NCBI RefSeq assembly: GCF_016741815.1
Contig: NZ_JAERRJ010000005.1
Coordinates: 62,001-126,000, forward strand
Source of the DNA: Nocardia acididurans
Lineage (GTDB): Bacteria > Actinomycetota > Actinomycetes > Mycobacteriales > Mycobacteriaceae
Length of the DNA: 64,000 bases
Direction of reading: 5' to 3'
Positions within the stretch are counted from its first letter, which is position 1, and each line of letters begins with the position of its first letter. Under the pieces are notes generated by a model, which was given only the letters and a program-made list of their open reading frames with translations, searched no databases and was not told where the DNA came from. The translations under genes and the position numbers were made by a program. Below are positions 17,289 to 26,763 of this stretch, piece by piece.

Positions 17289-18872
17289 TCAGTTGTCACT
17301 TTCCACAACCTCGGCGTCGACGATGTCGTCGTCGCCTCTCACGGGGGGACGAGTGGTCGGCTCGGAGTCGTCCTCGACGAGTTCGCCGTCGATGGCGTCG
17401 GGGCGGTCCGGGTCGTCGGGGCTGAAGTAGTAGTCGTCGCTGGAATCCTCGGCGGCGTCGGCGTCCTCGGCCTCGTCGTAGTCGTCGTACTCATCGGAGT
17501 CGTAGTCGGCGTCTTCGTCGTACTCGTCGTACTCGTCGTCGGCAGCGTCGTAGTCGTCATCCGCGTAGTCGGCGTCGTCGTACTCGTCGTCGTAGTCGTC
17601 GTCCTCGGCGACCGCAGCGGCGGCACCGGCCGCCGGGGCGAACCAGTGTGCGGCGAGCATGCCGACATAGCCGGGTACGGCCAGCCAGATGAATGCCAGT
17701 GCGGCGGAGAGCAGGATGTTCGGGCCGATCCAACCGAAGGTGCCGAGGTCTCCCCCGGCGAAGACGCCCAGCAGCGAGAGCAGGACGGCCCCGACACCGG
17801 CGGCGGTGAGGGTGGCCCAGGGCGCGGTGGCGCGGTCGTCGGAGTGGCGGCCGCAGTCCAGGCCGCTGAGCACGCCCACGGCGGCGGGCACGATGAGCAG
17901 CGCCATCCACCAGATCGGGGCCGGGCCGGCGGGCACGGCCGCCAGGAGCGGCAGGGACGGCACCGGCGCGCCTTCGATGGCGAACAGGCTCAGCGAGCCG
18001 TCGCCGATGCGCACCTGCCCGCCGAGCAGCAGGCTGACCGCGTCGATCACCACATTCGGCAGGTAGGCCAGCGACAGCAGCGTCAAACCGGCGACGCCGA
18101 CGATGTTTCCGGCCGCCTGATAGGTCTCGCCGATACGCGACCAGTGCGCCAGGAACGAGACCAGCGTGAGCGCGGTCGCGATCGCGAACAACCGGAACAG
18201 CGCCCGCAGCCCCGCCAGCACGCCCGGGATCACCCAGTCCGGCACGGTGATCGGAGCCAGCGACAGCAGTTCCCGCCACCGGCGCGACCCGATGCCCACG
18301 GCGGCGGCCAGCGCGTGCAGCCCGATCACCCACGCGAACGCCACCGGCGTATCCGGCGGCCGCAGCGCCACCACCGCGGACGCGTCGTCGGCCACCGCCA
18401 GGCAGATCGCGGTGACGATCAGCGGTCCGCCGACGGCCGCCCCCGCGATCCAGCCGAGATCGGCTCGCCCGCAGTCGGGTTCGGCCGCCTTCGCGCAGTC
18501 CCGCGCCACCATCCACAGCAGGAACCCGGTCGGCAGCAGCGGCCACAACCCCAGCGCCGTCTTCCCGATCACCAGCGGAACCTGATGCACCGCAAGCCAA
18601 CTCGCCGCGATCGCCCCCGAGGCCCCGGTCAGCCCGCTGCGCGAGGCCAGCAGCGTCCCGAACACGATCGCGAAGATCAACAGAATGGTGACGCTGGATC
18701 CCCGCGCCGCGACGATCAACAACACCCGCGCCCGTTCGGGCGTCAGCGCCCCGAACCCGCCCGGCCCCGGAGGCAGCGGATCGGGATCGTGCGGGAATTC
18801 CCGCACCTCATCGTCGATCCGCGCGAGCGCGGTGGATTTCGGAACGTCCATGGACAACCAGCGTGGCAGCAT
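17289..18872 (-). CDS. perM: PerM/DUF6350 integral membrane protein with acidic C-terminal tail
   Basis: 527-aa polytopic membrane protein of the DUF6350/PerM family (Rv0955-like), a mycobacterial cell-division factor that stabilises FtsB. A cytosolic N-terminus is followed by ~10 membrane segments, starting at ARGSSVTILLIFAIVFGTLL, up to LAVPGYVGMLAAHWFAP. The last ~130 residues are extremely acidic, with DDEYDDADYADDDYDAADDE-like runs. ATG 18872 or 18851 are both possible; neither has a strong ribosome site. It lies upstream of purN on the same strand and downstream of DUF5336, as in mycobacteria. Confidence 0.85.
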   Translation of the reverse strand: MLPRWLSMDVPKSTALARIDDEVREFPHDPDPLPPGPGGFGALTPERARVLLIVAARGSSVTILLIFAIVFGTLLASRSGLTGASGAIAASWLAVHQVPLVIGKTALGLWPLLPTGFLLWMVARDCAKAAEPDCGRADLGWIAGAAVGGPLIVTAICLAVADDASAVVALRPPDTPVAFAWVIGLHALAAAVGIGSRRWRELLSLAPITVPDWVIPGVLAGLRALFRLFAIATALTLVSFLAHWSRIGETYQAAGNIVGVAGLTLLSLAYLPNVVIDAVSLLLGGQVRIGDGSLSLFAIEGAPVPSLPLLAAVPAGPAPIWWMALLIVPAAVGVLSGLDCGRHSDDRATAPWATLTAAGVGAVLLSLLGVFAGGDLGTFGWIGPNILLSAALAFIWLAVPGYVGMLAAHWFAPAAGAAAAVAEDDDYDDEYDDADYADDDYDAADDEYDEYDEDADYDSDEYDDYDEAEDADAAEDSSDDYYFSPDDPDRPDAIDGELVEDDSEPTTRPPVRGDDDIVDAEVVESDN

Positions 18873-18985
18873 CGAGAGAAGACCTGGGTCAGGCGCGCCG
18901 CGCAACAGCGGCGCGCGAAGAGTGGACAGCGCGTGCGGGCCGACGCCCCGGCCTCGGCCGATTCGACGAGAGCCGCATCGCGCCA

Positions 18986-19026
18986 ATGAGAATGGCCTCC
19001 GGTGAGATACCGGAGGCCATTCTCAT
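18986..19026. terminator. 18-bp-stem terminator after DUF5336
   Basis: Perfect 18-bp stem, arms ATGAGAATGGCCTCCGGT and its complement, with a 5-nt loop. It ends DUF5336 transcription and isolates perM. Confidence 0.85.
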
Positions 19027-19052
19027 GTCTGCGTCAGCCTTGAGTCGCCCGC

Positions 19053-20018
19053 CTACTTGTTCTGGTCGTCCTGGCCGGGACGGAACGCGCGGGTGGCGTC
19101 GGCGGCCGGATCGGCGCTCTGCTCACCGCCGAACGGGCTCGCGCCCGCACCGTACTGCTGACCCGGCTGCGCACCGAAGTGCTGGGTGGCGGGCTCGCCG
19201 CCCTGCTGGCCGTAGGACTGGCCGTAACCCGGCTGCTGCGCACCCGGCTGCTGGCCGTACGAGGGCTGCTGACCGTAGGACGGCTGCTGATGCGAACCGC
19301 TGCCGTACCCGGCGGGCTGCTGGCCGAAGGCCGGCGGCTGCTGCTGGTACTGCGGGCCGGTGCCGTACCCCGGCTGGCCGCCCGGCTGACCCGGCTGACC
19401 GAACGCCGGCGGCTGGCCCGGCTGACCGAACGCGTTGAACGGCGTGGACTGCTGTCCCGGCTGACCGAACTGGCCGAAGCCGGGCTGCCCCGGACCGTAA
19501 CCGCCCTGCGGCGCAGCGGGCTTCGGGGCCGGCGGCTTCACGATGCCGAGCGCGAACAGCACCACCAGCACGGCCGCGACGGCCTGCACGAACGACAGGA
19601 AGATGATCACCCAGCCGCCCCACTCGGTGCTCGCCTCACCCACGAACGAGGTGAACAGCACCGTCAGGAACGCGGCGACCGATACGGCCGCGGCCACACC
19701 GGTCAGATCCTGCTTGGGCAGCAGCGACAGACCCGCGAGCAGACCGCCGAGCAGCAGCAGTCCGGCGATCCCGGCGCTGGCCTCGAACAGGTTGTAGTCG
19801 AACGCGAAGGTCGCGTCGCCCGAACCCTTGTACGGCGCGAACCCCAGCAGGAAGTTCAGCACACCGAGGCCGGCGACGGCCGCGGTGAGGAAGAAGGGAA
19901 GCCCCTTGGCCCCTGTCGCACTCGACCCAGCAGCAGGAGCCTGCGAGCCGTAGCCGGGTGCGTTGGAAGGCGTCGGCGCGGGCGCGTTGTATCCCGAGCC
20001 CCCGGTCGGGTATGACAT
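19053..20018 (-). CDS. DUF5336 membrane protein (34 kDa antigen-like)
   Basis: 321-aa protein similar to the mycobacterial 34 kDa antigenic protein (Rv0954). A short N-terminus ([19 protein letters not shown]) precedes four membrane segments (about 40-170), beginning [20 protein letters not shown]. The cytoplasmic C-terminal half is Gln/Gly/Pro-rich, with repeats such as FGQPGQ and PSYGQQ. The family is linked to envelope and divisome proteins by location, but its function is unknown. ATG 20018 follows AAAGGAG. Confidence 0.85.
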   Translation of the reverse strand: MSYPTGGSGYNAPAPTPSNAPGYGSQAPAAGSSATGAKGLPFFLTAAVAGLGVLNFLLGFAPYKGSGDATFAFDYNLFEASAGIAGLLLLGGLLAGLSLLPKQDLTGVAAAVSVAAFLTVLFTSFVGEASTEWGGWVIIFLSFVQAVAAVLVVLFALGIVKPPAPKPAAPQGGYGPGQPGFGQFGQPGQQSTPFNAFGQPGQPPAFGQPGQPGGQPGYGTGPQYQQQPPAFGQQPAGYGSGSHQQPSYGQQPSYGQQPGAQQPGYGQSYGQQGGEPATQHFGAQPGQQYGAGASPFGGEQSADPAADATRAFRPGQDDQNK

Positions 20019-20204
20019 GTCGTCGTCTCCTTTGAGTCGTTCACGAACTCCCACCGACGCTACTGCACTCAAACGCCCGGGTCACGCCGTACCACCGCCC
20101 GCCGCCGAACCGCAATACCGGATTCGGTCCGCGATGGGATGATGGAGGCTGTTCTTGGAGAAGAGCCTCACCAGCACGAGAACCGAACGGTACGGAGGTA
20201 GGCG

Positions 20205-20789
20205 ATGACCGTGGAGATGCAGCCGATCTCATCCGGGCAACCGATCAGCGTGGAAGAATTCGACGCTCTACCCGAGGACAACAGCCTGATTTACGAGATC
20301 GAGAACGGATTCTTGCTCGTGAACGCTCGCCCGGCAGGCCCCCATATTCGCGCGGTCAAACGACTTTGCGTTCAACTGGAGTCCCAACTGCCGGATGAGT
20401 TCGAGGTGCTACCCGACTTCGAAACGGAGCTACCGCAGGGCAGGTCTCCCCGGCGCGTACCGGATCTGGTACTGGTGCCGTGGGAGGTGGGAGACCAGAC
20501 ACGTGTGCGGGGCGATCAGATCCTCCTCGCAATCGAGGTGGCTTCGTCAGCCGACTCGGCGGTACGGGACTACGCAATCAAGCCGGACGAGTACGCCGCG
20601 AACGGTATTGCTCACTACTGGGTGGTCGACGTTCTCGAAAACGAGCAAGTCGGGCTCACCGCCTATTCGCTGGGCGACGACGGCAGATACAACAGAGCTC
20701 CACGTGTCACCGGTACCGTCCACTTCGATCAGCCCTTCGAGTTGACCGTTGATCTGGACGCACTGGCAGGACGAGGTAATCGTTCCTGA
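20205..20789 (+). CDS. Uma2-family (DUF820) restriction-endonuclease-like protein
   Basis: 194-aa Uma2/DUF820 protein with a PD-(D/E)xK-type fold. Visible motifs are RRVPDLVLVPWEV (the D of PD), LLAIEVASSADS (the ExK-like strand), and YAIKPDEYAANGIAHYWVVD, typical of the family. Uma2 proteins are abundant in cyanobacteria and actinobacteria, and their substrate is unsettled. GGAGG lies 7 nt before ATG 20205. It stands alone, divergent from DUF5336. Confidence 0.85.
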   Translation: MTVEMQPISSGQPISVEEFDALPEDNSLIYEIENGFLLVNARPAGPHIRAVKRLCVQLESQLPDEFEVLPDFETELPQGRSPRRVPDLVLVPWEVGDQTRVRGDQILLAIEVASSADSAVRDYAIKPDEYAANGIAHYWVVDVLENEQVGLTAYSLGDDGRYNRAPRVTGTVHFDQPFELTVDLDALAGRGNRS

Positions 20790-20809
20790 AAGCCAGCCTT
20801 CATGACAAA

Positions 20810-20837
20810 GGCCGCCTGCCGAATTCAGCAGGCGGCC
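20810..20837. terminator. Bidirectional terminator, Uma2/sucD
   Basis: 10-bp stem GGCCGCCTGC / GCAGGCGGCC with an 8-nt loop, then CCAAGCTTTT on the plus side, between convergent genes. Confidence 0.8.
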
Positions 20838-20865
20838 CAAGCTTTTCAGCCGTTGAGCGACTCGA

Positions 20866-21780
20866 TCAGGCGTCGACGCTGGCCTTTTCGAGGATCTCGC
20901 GCGCCAGGGCGGCGGTCTCGGACGGGGTCTTGCCGACCTTCACGCCCGCGGCCTCGAGGGCGTCCTTCTTGGCCTGGGCGGTGCCCGCCGAGCCGGAGAC
21001 GATGGCGCCGGCGTGGCCCATGGTCTTGCCCTCGGGGGCGGTGAAGCCCGCGACGTAGCCGACGACCGGCTTGGTGACGTTGGCCTGGATGTAGGCCGCG
21101 GCCCGCTCCTCGGCGTCGCCGCCGATCTCGCCGATCATGACGATGAGCTTGGTCTCCGGGTCCTTCTCGAACGCCTCGATGGCGTCGATGTGGGTGGTGC
21201 CGATGACCGGGTCGCCGCCGATGCCGATGGCGGTGGAGAAGCCGAAGTCCCGCAGCTCGTACATCATCTGGTAGGTCAGGGTGCCCGACTTCGACACGAG
21301 GCCGATCGGGCCCTTGCCCGCGATGTTGGCCGGGGTGATGCCGACCAGCGACTCGCCCGGGGTGATGATGCCGGGGCAGTTCGGGCCGATGATGCGGGTC
21401 TTGTTGCCCTTCTCCACGTTGTAGGCCCACGCGTAGGCGGAGTCCTGCACCGGGATGCCCTCGGTGATGACCACGAGCAGCGGGATCTCCGCGTCGATGG
21501 CCTCGATGATGGCGTCCTTGGAGAAGGCCGGGGGCACGAACGCGATGGAGGTGTCCGCGCCGGTCTTCTCGATGGCCTCGGCGACACTCGCGAACACGGG
21601 CAGTTCGACGGTGTTGCCGTCGGCGTCCACGTGCGACACGGTGGTGCCGGCCTTGCGCGCGTTCACGCCGCCGACCACGTTGGTGCCCGCCTTCAGCATC
21701 AGCGCGGTGTGCTTGGTGCCCTCGCCGCCGGTGATGCCCTGGACGATGACCTTGTTGTCCTTGTTCAGGAAGATAGACAT
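20866..21780 (-). CDS. sucD: Succinyl-CoA ligase alpha subunit
   Basis: 304-aa alpha subunit of succinyl-CoA synthetase (TCA cycle). It begins [20 protein letters not shown]. The CoA-binding Rossmann domain is followed by [17 protein letters not shown], and the phospho-histidine lies in [20 protein letters not shown]. It is 14 bp downstream of sucC, an operon. Length is normal. Confidence 0.97.
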   Translation of the reverse strand: MSIFLNKDNKVIVQGITGGEGTKHTALMLKAGTNVVGGVNARKAGTTVSHVDADGNTVELPVFASVAEAIEKTGADTSIAFVPPAFSKDAIIEAIDAEIPLLVVITEGIPVQDSAYAWAYNVEKGNKTRIIGPNCPGIITPGESLVGITPANIAGKGPIGLVSKSGTLTYQMMYELRDFGFSTAIGIGGDPVIGTTHIDAIEAFEKDPETKLIVMIGEIGGDAEERAAAYIQANVTKPVVGYVAGFTAPEGKTMGHAGAIVSGSAGTAQAKKDALEAAGVKVGKTPSETAALAREILEKASVDA

Positions 21781-21794
21781 GTTGGTTCGTGTCC

Positions 21795-22961
21795 TTACTT
21801 GGCCGCAGCCAGCTCGGCGGCCTTGTCGGCGCCTTCGTCCATGGTCTGGGCGAGAGTCACCAGCGGGTGGTTGAAGTCGGCGAGGATCTTGCGACCCTCC
21901 TCGACCTTGTTGCCGTCGAGGCGGACGACCAGCGGCTTGGAGGCGGCGTCACCCAGGGTCTGCAGGGCGCCGACGATGCCGTTCGCGACCGCGTCACAGG
22001 CGGTGATGCCGCCGAAGACGTTCACGAACACGCTCTTGACCTGGGCGTCGCCCAGGATGACATCGAGGCCGGCGGCCATGACGGCGGCCGAGGCGCCGCC
22101 ACCGATGTCGAGGAAGTTGGCGGGCTTGACGCCGTTGTGGTTCTCACCGGCGTAGGCGACGACGTCCAGGGTCGACATGACCAGGCCGGCGCCGTTGCCG
22201 ATGATGCCGACCTCACCGTCGAGCTTGACGTAGTTGAGGTCGTTCTCCTTGGCCTTGAGCTCCAGCGGATCGGTGGCGTCGATATCCGCGAACTCGGCGT
22301 GGTCGGCGTGCCGGAATTCGGCGTTCTCGTCCAGGGTGACCTTGCCGTCGAGGGCGAGGATCTCGTTCTGGGGGGTGCGCACCAGCGGGTTGACCTCGAC
22401 CAGGGTGGCGTCCTCCTTGACGAACACCTCCCACAGCTTCTGGATGGTCACGGCCGCAGCGTCGAGCACGTCGGCGGGCAGGTGGCCCTGCTCGGCGATG
22501 GAGCGGGCGAAGGCCAGGTCGACACCCTTGACGGCGTCGACGGGCACCTTGGCGAGGCGCTCGGGGGACTTGACCGCGACCTCTTCGATCTCCATGCCGC
22601 CCTCGACCGAGCACATGGCCAGGTAGGTGCGGTTGGAGCGGTCCAGCAGGAAGGAGATGTAGTACTCCTCGGCGATGTCCTTCGCCTCGGCGACCAAGAT
22701 CTTCTTGGTGATGTGGCCCTTGATGTCCAGGCCCAGGATGTTCTGGGCGTGGGTGAAGGCGTCCTCCGGGGTGGCGGCGTACTTCACGCCACCGGCCTTA
22801 CCGCGGCCACCGACCTTGACCTGCGACTTGATCATTACCGGCTTGCCGATTTCTTCGGCGATCGCACGCGCGTCCTCGGCCGTGTCGGTGACGCGACCCT
22901 CCGACGAAGGCACTCCGTGCTTCACGAAGAGTTCCTTCGCCTGATATTCGAAGAGATCCAT
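21795..22961 (-). CDS. sucC: Succinyl-CoA ligase beta subunit
   Basis: 388-aa ATP-grasp beta subunit: [18 protein letters not shown] at the start, [20 protein letters not shown] in the nucleotide domain, and the CoA-ligase domain with [17 protein letters not shown] and [15 protein letters not shown]. Together with SucD it makes succinate and ATP/GTP. ATG 22961 is chosen on family length. Its promoter lies in the 510-bp region shared with the M23 peptidase. Confidence 0.97.
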   Translation of the reverse strand: MDLFEYQAKELFVKHGVPSSEGRVTDTAEDARAIAEEIGKPVMIKSQVKVGGRGKAGGVKYAATPEDAFTHAQNILGLDIKGHITKKILVAEAKDIAEEYYISFLLDRSNRTYLAMCSVEGGMEIEEVAVKSPERLAKVPVDAVKGVDLAFARSIAEQGHLPADVLDAAAVTIQKLWEVFVKEDATLVEVNPLVRTPQNEILALDGKVTLDENAEFRHADHAEFADIDATDPLELKAKENDLNYVKLDGEVGIIGNGAGLVMSTLDVVAYAGENHNGVKPANFLDIGGGASAAVMAAGLDVILGDAQVKSVFVNVFGGITACDAVANGIVGALQTLGDAASKPLVVRLDGNKVEEGRKILADFNHPLVTLAQTMDEGADKAAELAAAK

Positions 22962-23387
22962 GTACTCACCGTCTCGTCTGCGTTGTTGTGACAACGTCTG
23001 GTTTGGCGGCCCGTCGTCGGGGGCGGGTCGGATCGGACTCTAATCAGTCACATGGAGCCGAAATCAGCCGCATACAGCCTAAGTGGCGCAGGTCACGGTA
23101 CAGTCTCCGGCGCGATAAAACCGCTGGATAATCCTACCGGCGAGTAGCTTGTTGACGGCGCGCCAGGTAGGACACACGAATCCCGGAGAGTGACACTCGC
23201 TACTACGAGTTGTCGTTGACAGGCCTCACATGGTTACCCGATGCACAGTGAGCCAATCCATGCCCACAACGTGATGAATGTCACAGGTGTGTCGCGACGC
23301 CCTCCCATCGCTTGCTGACGCGCAATCGTTTCGTTACCGTCGATGCGGTCGATGTCACAACCCGGTCACGACAGGAGGACGGCAGGC
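22962..23387. promoter_or_regulatory. Divergent sucC / M23 peptidase promoter region
   Basis: No annotated gene. It holds a CGTTGT-TGTG-ACAACG inverted repeat (22981-22996) in the sucC leader, a CRP-like site (23270-23285), and TTGACA-like hexamers near 23152 and 23214. I looked for a c-di-AMP (ydaO) riboswitch, common before actinobacterial cell-wall hydrolases, and saw no conserved core. Confidence 0.4.
23270..23285. promoter_or_regulatory. CRP-type binding site
   Basis: CGTGATGAATGTCACA contains GTGA-N6-TCAC, the core of actinobacterial CRP/GlxR sites (TGTGA-N6-TCACA). It is about 100 bp upstream of the leader ORF and 185 bp from the M23 gene. Confidence 0.55.
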
Positions 23388-23474
23388 TTGACGCAGCACA
23401 GCGCTCCGCAGGTAGAGAGCCGCTCCGCGGATGGAACATCGGCTACTTCGCACTACCGGGACAAGCTCCGATGA
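23388..23474 (+). CDS. Possible 28-aa leader ORF coupled to the M23 peptidase
   Basis: Small frame from TTG 23388 to TGA 23472-23474, encoding M-TQHSAPQVESRSADGTSAT and so on. AGGAGG stands 9 nt before the TTG, the best ribosome site in the region, and the stop overlaps the next ATG as ATGA. It may be a leader peptide for translational coupling, or a remnant N-terminus of the peptidase split by a frameshift. Existence is inferred from signals only. Confidence 0.35.
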   Translation: MTQHSAPQVESRSADGTSATSHYRDKLR

Positions 23475-24940
23475 GCGACGGCCCCTTCCCCTCGCGACAC
23501 CGCGCCAAGCACGGCCACCGCTACCGCGAGGAATCCGAGAACTACGGTGGCGCAACCCATTTCGATGCGCCGCAGCCCTTCGACGAGCAGATCGCACACG
23601 GCGGCTGGGATGCCGCGCAGGCGTGGAACGCCCCCGCCGGGGAGCAGTGGAACGCCGCGGGCGAAACGCAGTGGGGCGGCCGGGACACGGCCGGGGCACA
23701 GTGGGGTAACGACGCCTCCGGCGCCTGGAACGAGCCCGCAGCCGCCGAATGGAACGACAACGCCGCCGCCGGATGGAACGCCGACGCCGCCTGGAACTCC
23801 GGCGAGCAGTGGCACGCTCAGCCCGAGTGGAATTCCGTGCAGTCCGAATGGGACGCACAGCCGAAGTGGACCGCCGACGCCGAGCAGCACGCGGGCGCCG
23901 ACTGGGAAACCCCCGTTGACGATCGATCCGGCTGGGATTCCGGCGACGACTGGAACACCACCTCCACCAACGGCTGGTCGGCCCCGAATCCGGCCGACTT
24001 CTCGCCGCGTCCGGATTGGGGTGACGATCCGACCCCGTCCGGTGACTACCGGCCCGCCTACACCTTCCGCACCGCCTCCGGCGAGAAGCTCACCTTCTCC
24101 GGTGACGGCGCTCGTCTCGACAAGCGCGAGGCCGACACCGACGCCGATTCCGATGCGGCGCAGTCCCGTCCGACCCGCACCGGCCGCCGTCGCGCCGCCG
24201 CCGCGGGTGGCGCGCACCGCCTGCCCGCACCGCCCACCGCGCTGAAGGGCCGCGCCGCCGTGGTGGCCGTGGCCGCCGGCGCCGTGGTGGCCGCGGGCCA
24301 GACCGGTATCGAGGTCTCCGGCGCGCCCGCCGACAATGTCGACTTCCAGGCCGCGGCGCAGGTCAAGGAGATCTCCGCCAACGAGACCATCGGCCTCACC
24401 GATGACGCTCCGGTCGGCGGCTCCCCGCAGGTGCTGAATGTCGGTGCGCCCGTGGATCTCACGCAGTTCAACGACATTCTGGAGAAGGGCGCGCGCTACG
24501 CCGCGGATCTGGCCGCCGCCGAGGCCGCGAAGCTGCGTCCGCTGTTCTCCAAGTTCGCCAACGGCAACTACACCTCCGGCTACGGCATGCGCTGGGGTGT
24601 GCAGCACGCGGGCGTCGACGTGGCCGCGCCGATCGGCACCCCGATCTACGCGGTGGCCGACGGCACGGTGCTGGAGGCCGGTCCCGCGTCGGGTTTCGGT
24701 ATGTGGGTGCGGCTGCTGCACGACGACGGCACGGTCACCATCTACGGCCACATCGATACGGCCACGGTGTCGCAGGGTCAGCGGGTGATGGCGGGCGATC
24801 AGATCGCCACGGTCGGCAACCGCGGCTTCTCCACCGGCCCGCACTGCCACTTCGAGGTCTGGCTGAACGGCGTCGACAAGATCGACCCGATTCCGTGGCT
24901 GGCCTCGCGCGGCATCTCCCTGGGCATCCAGCGCGACTGA
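23471..24940 (+). CDS. M23 family metallopeptidase with Trp-rich repeat region
   Basis: 489-aa peptidoglycan endopeptidase (LytM/M23). Residues ~46-177 form a Trp-rich low-complexity region with a Trp about every 7-10 residues. A hydrophobic segment (~261-280, AAVVAVAAGAVVAAG) would anchor or export it. The catalytic domain (~360-485) has the zinc ligands intact: HAGVD (H379, D383) and HCHFE (H458, H460), plus YGHID. It probably cleaves peptide cross-links outside the membrane. ATG 23471 overlaps the leader ORF stop; no separate ribosome site is evident. Confidence 0.9.
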   Translation: MSDGPFPSRHRAKHGHRYREESENYGGATHFDAPQPFDEQIAHGGWDAAQAWNAPAGEQWNAAGETQWGGRDTAGAQWGNDASGAWNEPAAAEWNDNAAAGWNADAAWNSGEQWHAQPEWNSVQSEWDAQPKWTADAEQHAGADWETPVDDRSGWDSGDDWNTTSTNGWSAPNPADFSPRPDWGDDPTPSGDYRPAYTFRTASGEKLTFSGDGARLDKREADTDADSDAAQSRPTRTGRRRAAAAGGAHRLPAPPTALKGRAAVVAVAAGAVVAAGQTGIEVSGAPADNVDFQAAAQVKEISANETIGLTDDAPVGGSPQVLNVGAPVDLTQFNDILEKGARYAADLAAAEAAKLRPLFSKFANGNYTSGYGMRWGVQHAGVDVAAPIGTPIYAVADGTVLEAGPASGFGMWVRLLHDDGTVTIYGHIDTATVSQGQRVMAGDQIATVGNRGFSTGPHCHFEVWLNGVDKIDPIPWLASRGISLGIQRD

Positions 24941-24991
24941 CTTCCCTCGGTCCGGCACGCTGCTTCCGTCAGCATGCCGGTCCGCGGCTCT

Positions 24992-25022
24992 GCGGATGCC
25001 GCGTGCTGCACGCGGCATCCGC
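24992..25022. terminator. Bidirectional terminator, M23/PAP2
   Basis: Perfect 14-bp stem GCGGATGCCGCGTG / CACGCGGCATCCGC with a CTG loop between convergent genes. Confidence 0.85.
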
Positions 25023-25028
25023 TGTGAA

Positions 25029-26624
25029 TCACGGTCGGCTGGAGGTCGAGGACCACCGGTCGGTCAGCGACTGGAACCAATCACGCAGCCACGGCGCGCG
25101 CCGGTGGTGCGGCCGCACCCGGTCCACCCAGAGCGGATTGGATTCGTCACGCCGGTAGACCGGGATCTGCCCGGCCACCCGGAAGTGCAGCCGGCTGGCC
25201 TTGCCGACCACCTCGCCGTCGGTGGCCAGCGCCTCCGGTGACGGCAGATCGACCAGTAGTTCCGGGAGCTGGCGTTCCCCGTACACGGTGGAATGGCCGA
25301 TGGCCGAGAGCGCCAGGGCCATGAAGGCGCGCGTACGCGACCACCGCACATCCGCGCGCAGCCAGCGCACGTCGAGCAGGCCGGAGTCGAGCCGATCGCG
25401 GAAGGCCGGGACCGCGCCGTGCGGGTGGTACGGGCCGTTGCCGATGAACAGGAACCACACTCGCTGCCAGCGGCCGTCGATCTGGATCTGAATGGATTCG
25501 GCGCGGCGCAGGGTGACCACGAGCGCGGCGGCGAAGGCGGGCCACTTACCCCAGCGATGCTGCCACTTCTCCCGCATGCGCACCATGTCCGGGTAGGTGC
25601 CGATACTCGCGGTATTGAGCAGATACCGTGTGCTGGAACCGGTTTCGTCCTCGAGTTCGACGCTGGCGACATCGACGGCCACCGCCTCGCCGATACCGGT
25701 GGCGTCCACCACCTCGATCAGGTCGTAGACGCCGAGATCGCGGGCGAAGTGATTGAGGGTGCCGGTGGGAATGACGGCCAGCGGCAGCTTGTGCCGCAGC
25801 GCCACCGCGGCGACGGCCGCCACCGTGCCGTCGCCGCCCGCCACACCGACCGCCTCGACGGCCGGGCCGAGTTCGGCGAGCGCCTGCTCGAGCTGATCGG
25901 CGGCGTCGATATCGGGCCGGGTGCGCAACAGCACGGCTTCCGGGAGGGCGGTGGCGATATCGCCGGTGGGGTCGTAGTTCGGGTCGCCCGAGACCGGATT
26001 CACCACCACCACAAGCCCTTTGCCCTTCGGCATGGCGGGCGCCTCCCGCACGGGGCGGGCCAGCGCCTCGTCGGATTCGCGGACCGGCCACCAGCGCTGG
26101 GTGGCCAGTGCGACCACGGAACCCACTGCGGCGCCGACGAATACGTCCGAACTCCAGTGCACGCCGGTGTGGATGCGCGAGTAGGCGACCGTGGCCGCCA
26201 GTGGCGCGACAACCGCTGCGGTGCGCGGGCTTTCGAGCGCCACGGCGGTGGCGAAGGCGGCCGCGCAGGCCGCGTGGCCGGACGGGAAGGACGAGGACAC
26301 CGGGGCCGGGACCAGCCGCCGGTACACGGGCAGCACCTCCGCGGCCGGGCGGCGGCGGGCGATGAGGGTTTTCATACCGGCATTGACGACGAGGCTCGCG
26401 CCTCCGACGGCGACAGCGCCACGCATGGCCGCCCGGCGCGTCTGCCCCTTGCGGGTGGCCAGCAGGGCCGCGATGCCCAGCCACAGCCCGCTGTAGTTGG
26501 CGGAGGTGGTGAGCGAGAGCAGGCCCTGATCGACCCGGGATGCGGGCAACGCCCCCACCGCACTCTCGACCGCACGATCGAATCGTCCTACCCGCTGGAA
26601 TTTTCGATAGATCCACCCGCTCAC
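25029..26624 (-). CDS. PAP2 phosphatase - diacylglycerol kinase fusion
   Basis: 531-aa bifunctional lipid enzyme. The N-terminal PAP2 domain (about 1-215) is membrane-embedded with the full phosphatase signature: KTLIARRRP, PSGH and SRIHTGVHWSSD. The C-terminal diacylglycerol/lipid kinase domain (about 225-500) shows GVAGGDGTVAAVAAVAL and VIPTGTLNHFARDLG. It may interconvert phosphatidate-type lipids or phosphorylate and dephosphorylate lipid carriers. GTG 26624 has AAGG 8 nt upstream; an open frame extends to 26717 without a good site. The fusion is known in actinobacteria. Confidence 0.85.
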   Translation of the reverse strand: MSGWIYRKFQRVGRFDRAVESAVGALPASRVDQGLLSLTTSANYSGLWLGIAALLATRKGQTRRAAMRGAVAVGGASLVVNAGMKTLIARRRPAAEVLPVYRRLVPAPVSSSFPSGHAACAAAFATAVALESPRTAAVVAPLAATVAYSRIHTGVHWSSDVFVGAAVGSVVALATQRWWPVRESDEALARPVREAPAMPKGKGLVVVVNPVSGDPNYDPTGDIATALPEAVLLRTRPDIDAADQLEQALAELGPAVEAVGVAGGDGTVAAVAAVALRHKLPLAVIPTGTLNHFARDLGVYDLIEVVDATGIGEAVAVDVASVELEDETGSSTRYLLNTASIGTYPDMVRMREKWQHRWGKWPAFAAALVVTLRRAESIQIQIDGRWQRVWFLFIGNGPYHPHGAVPAFRDRLDSGLLDVRWLRADVRWSRTRAFMALALSAIGHSTVYGERQLPELLVDLPSPEALATDGEVVGKASRLHFRVAGQIPVYRRDESNPLWVDRVRPHHRRAPWLRDWFQSLTDRWSSTSSRP

Positions 26625-26763
26625 CGGCCCGACCTTACCGATTTCCACCAGTCCGTGTCCCGACAGCAAGCGGTGCAGGGCATTTCGAGAACGAGGCGAA
26701 GCGGAGGTGGGGCGCACCGGCTACATCGTAGTCAACCGTGCGATCGGCGTCGGTCCACTCGCG

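Noticed and set aside
22962..23470. c-di-AMP (ydaO) riboswitch before the M23 peptidase
   Set aside because: Looked for because it is common before actinobacterial wall hydrolases, but no conserved core sequence or paired helices were seen.
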